Source: JBDGPU01 sp042219525
GTDB taxonomy: Archaea > Halobacteriota > Halobacteria > Halobacteriales > Haloferacaceae
Assembly (NCBI GenBank): GCA_042219525.1
Contig: JBDGPU010000048.1
Span: 1 to 5,064 of the forward strand
Reading direction: 5' to 3'
Length of the DNA stretch: 5,064 nucleotides
Shown here: positions 4,631-5,064 of the stretch, in pieces
How the letters are laid out: every line of letters starts with the position of its first letter
Numbering within the stretch: position 1 is the first letter of the stretch
Made by a program: the position numbers and the translations under genes
The notes under the pieces: model-generated
What the model saw: only the letters and a program-made list of their open reading frames with translations
The model's database searches: none
What the model was told of the DNA's origin: nothing

Positions 4631-5064
4631 TTACTCTTCGTCCGCGTCGGCGTCTTCCTCGGCGTCTTCCTCAGCGTCTTCTTCAGCTTCCTCCAGCAGG
4701 TCGTGCTCCTCGAGGATGGCTTCCAGCTCCTCGGGCGTCCGCTCGTGGAGCTCCTCGTCCTCGACCTCGACGGTCGCCATCGCGACGCCCTTCGGGGTCA
4801 TCTCCTCGTCGGTGACCTCGTCGAGGGCTTCGAGCGCAAGCCCCATCGCCTCGTCCGTCGAGAGCCCCTCCTCGTAGTGCTCTTCGAGGTAGTTCCGGAG
4901 GTCCTCGCGGTTCGCGCCGATGGAGAGCGCCTGCCACTCGTAGGGCGTGCCGGACGGGTCCGTCTCGAACACGCGCGGCTCGCCGTCTTCGATGCCGCCG
5001 ACGATGAGGGCGACGCCGAACGGGCGCGCGCCGCCGACCTGGGTGTACTGCTGGATGTGGTCGG
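4631..5064 (-). CDS. psmA: 20S proteasome alpha subunit (C-terminal part)
   Basis: The 143 visible codons are the C-terminal part of a proteasome alpha subunit, whose seven-membered rings cap the proteolytic beta rings and gate substrate entry from ATPases such as PAN. Recognisable alpha-subunit sequence runs from the window edge: QQYTQVGGARPFGVALIVGG, then FETDPSGTPYEWQALSIGAN, NYLEEHYEEGLSTDEAMGLALEAL, and TPEELEAILEEHDLLEEAEE. Archaeal alpha subunits are about 240-260 residues, so roughly the first 100 residues, including the gating N-terminus, lie beyond 5064. The frame is open to the edge; a GTG at 4972 is internal, not a start. The protein ends in an acidic tail of AEED units. Haloarchaea often carry two alpha paralogues, and I cannot tell which this is. 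It is the first gene here of the minus-strand cluster. Confidence 0.95.
   Translation of the reverse strand, partial: DHIQQYTQVGGARPFGVALIVGGIEDGEPRVFETDPSGTPYEWQALSIGANREDLRNYLEEHYEEGLSTDEAMGLALEALDEVTDEEMTPKGVAMATVEVEDEELHERTPEELEAILEEHDLLEEAEEDAEEDAEEDADADEE
4650..4685 (-). repeat. 12-bp tandem repeat coding the psmA acidic tail
   Basis: Three head-to-tail 12-bp units (plus strand GCGTCTTCCTCG, GCGTCTTCCTCA, GCGTCTTCTTCA) encode AEED-type tetrapeptides in the tail of PsmA. Such in-frame repeats can change copy number by slippage without breaking the gene. Confidence 0.8.

Overview
The window looks like chromosomal DNA from a halophilic archaeon (class Halobacteria). Codons are strongly GC-rich, every predicted protein is very acidic, and several genes have an archaeal TATA box about 25-30 bases before the start codon with almost no leader, as in haloarchaeal leaderless transcription. 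A 20S proteasome alpha-subunit gene with a long acidic tail and a SlyD-like FKBP with an acidic head and tail fit the same assignment. The genus cannot be decided from the sequence.

Layout: (1) Positions 1-469 hold no convincing protein gene. They contain a nested inverted-repeat structure (52-135), a 15-bp direct repeat, a strong TATA-like box (201-208) with no evident gene behind it, and an AT-richer stretch that may be a decayed coding remnant. (2) Two plus-strand genes follow: a 311-residue FKBP-type peptidyl-prolyl isomerase (470-1405) and an 85-residue two-helix membrane protein (1509-1766). (3) Everything to the right is on the minus strand. Read in the direction of transcription it is: the 3' part of psmA (entering from beyond 5064, ending at 4631), a UspA-family universal stress protein (4402-3986), a minimal thioredoxin-reductase-like flavoprotein (3889-3035) and a DUF2891 protein (2916-1822). 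The DUF2891 gene converges on the small membrane-protein gene.

The minus-strand genes are separated by 228, 96 and 118 bases. TATA-like boxes can be proposed before usp and the flavoprotein, and weakly before the DUF2891 gene, so they read as a same-direction cluster of separately transcribed genes rather than a tight operon. The shared theme is protein quality control and stress (proline isomerase/chaperone, proteasome, stress protein, redox-type flavoprotein), but a functional link is only an inference from proximity. I see no mobile element, CRISPR array, tRNA or rRNA. Most of the window is ordinary haloarchaeal core genome. The oddest parts are the structured leader region at 1-469, the flavoprotein that lacks both the redox CxxC and the NADPH-binding domain, the chaperonin-like GGM tract in the FKBP, and three tandem 22-23-bp repeats between psmA and usp.
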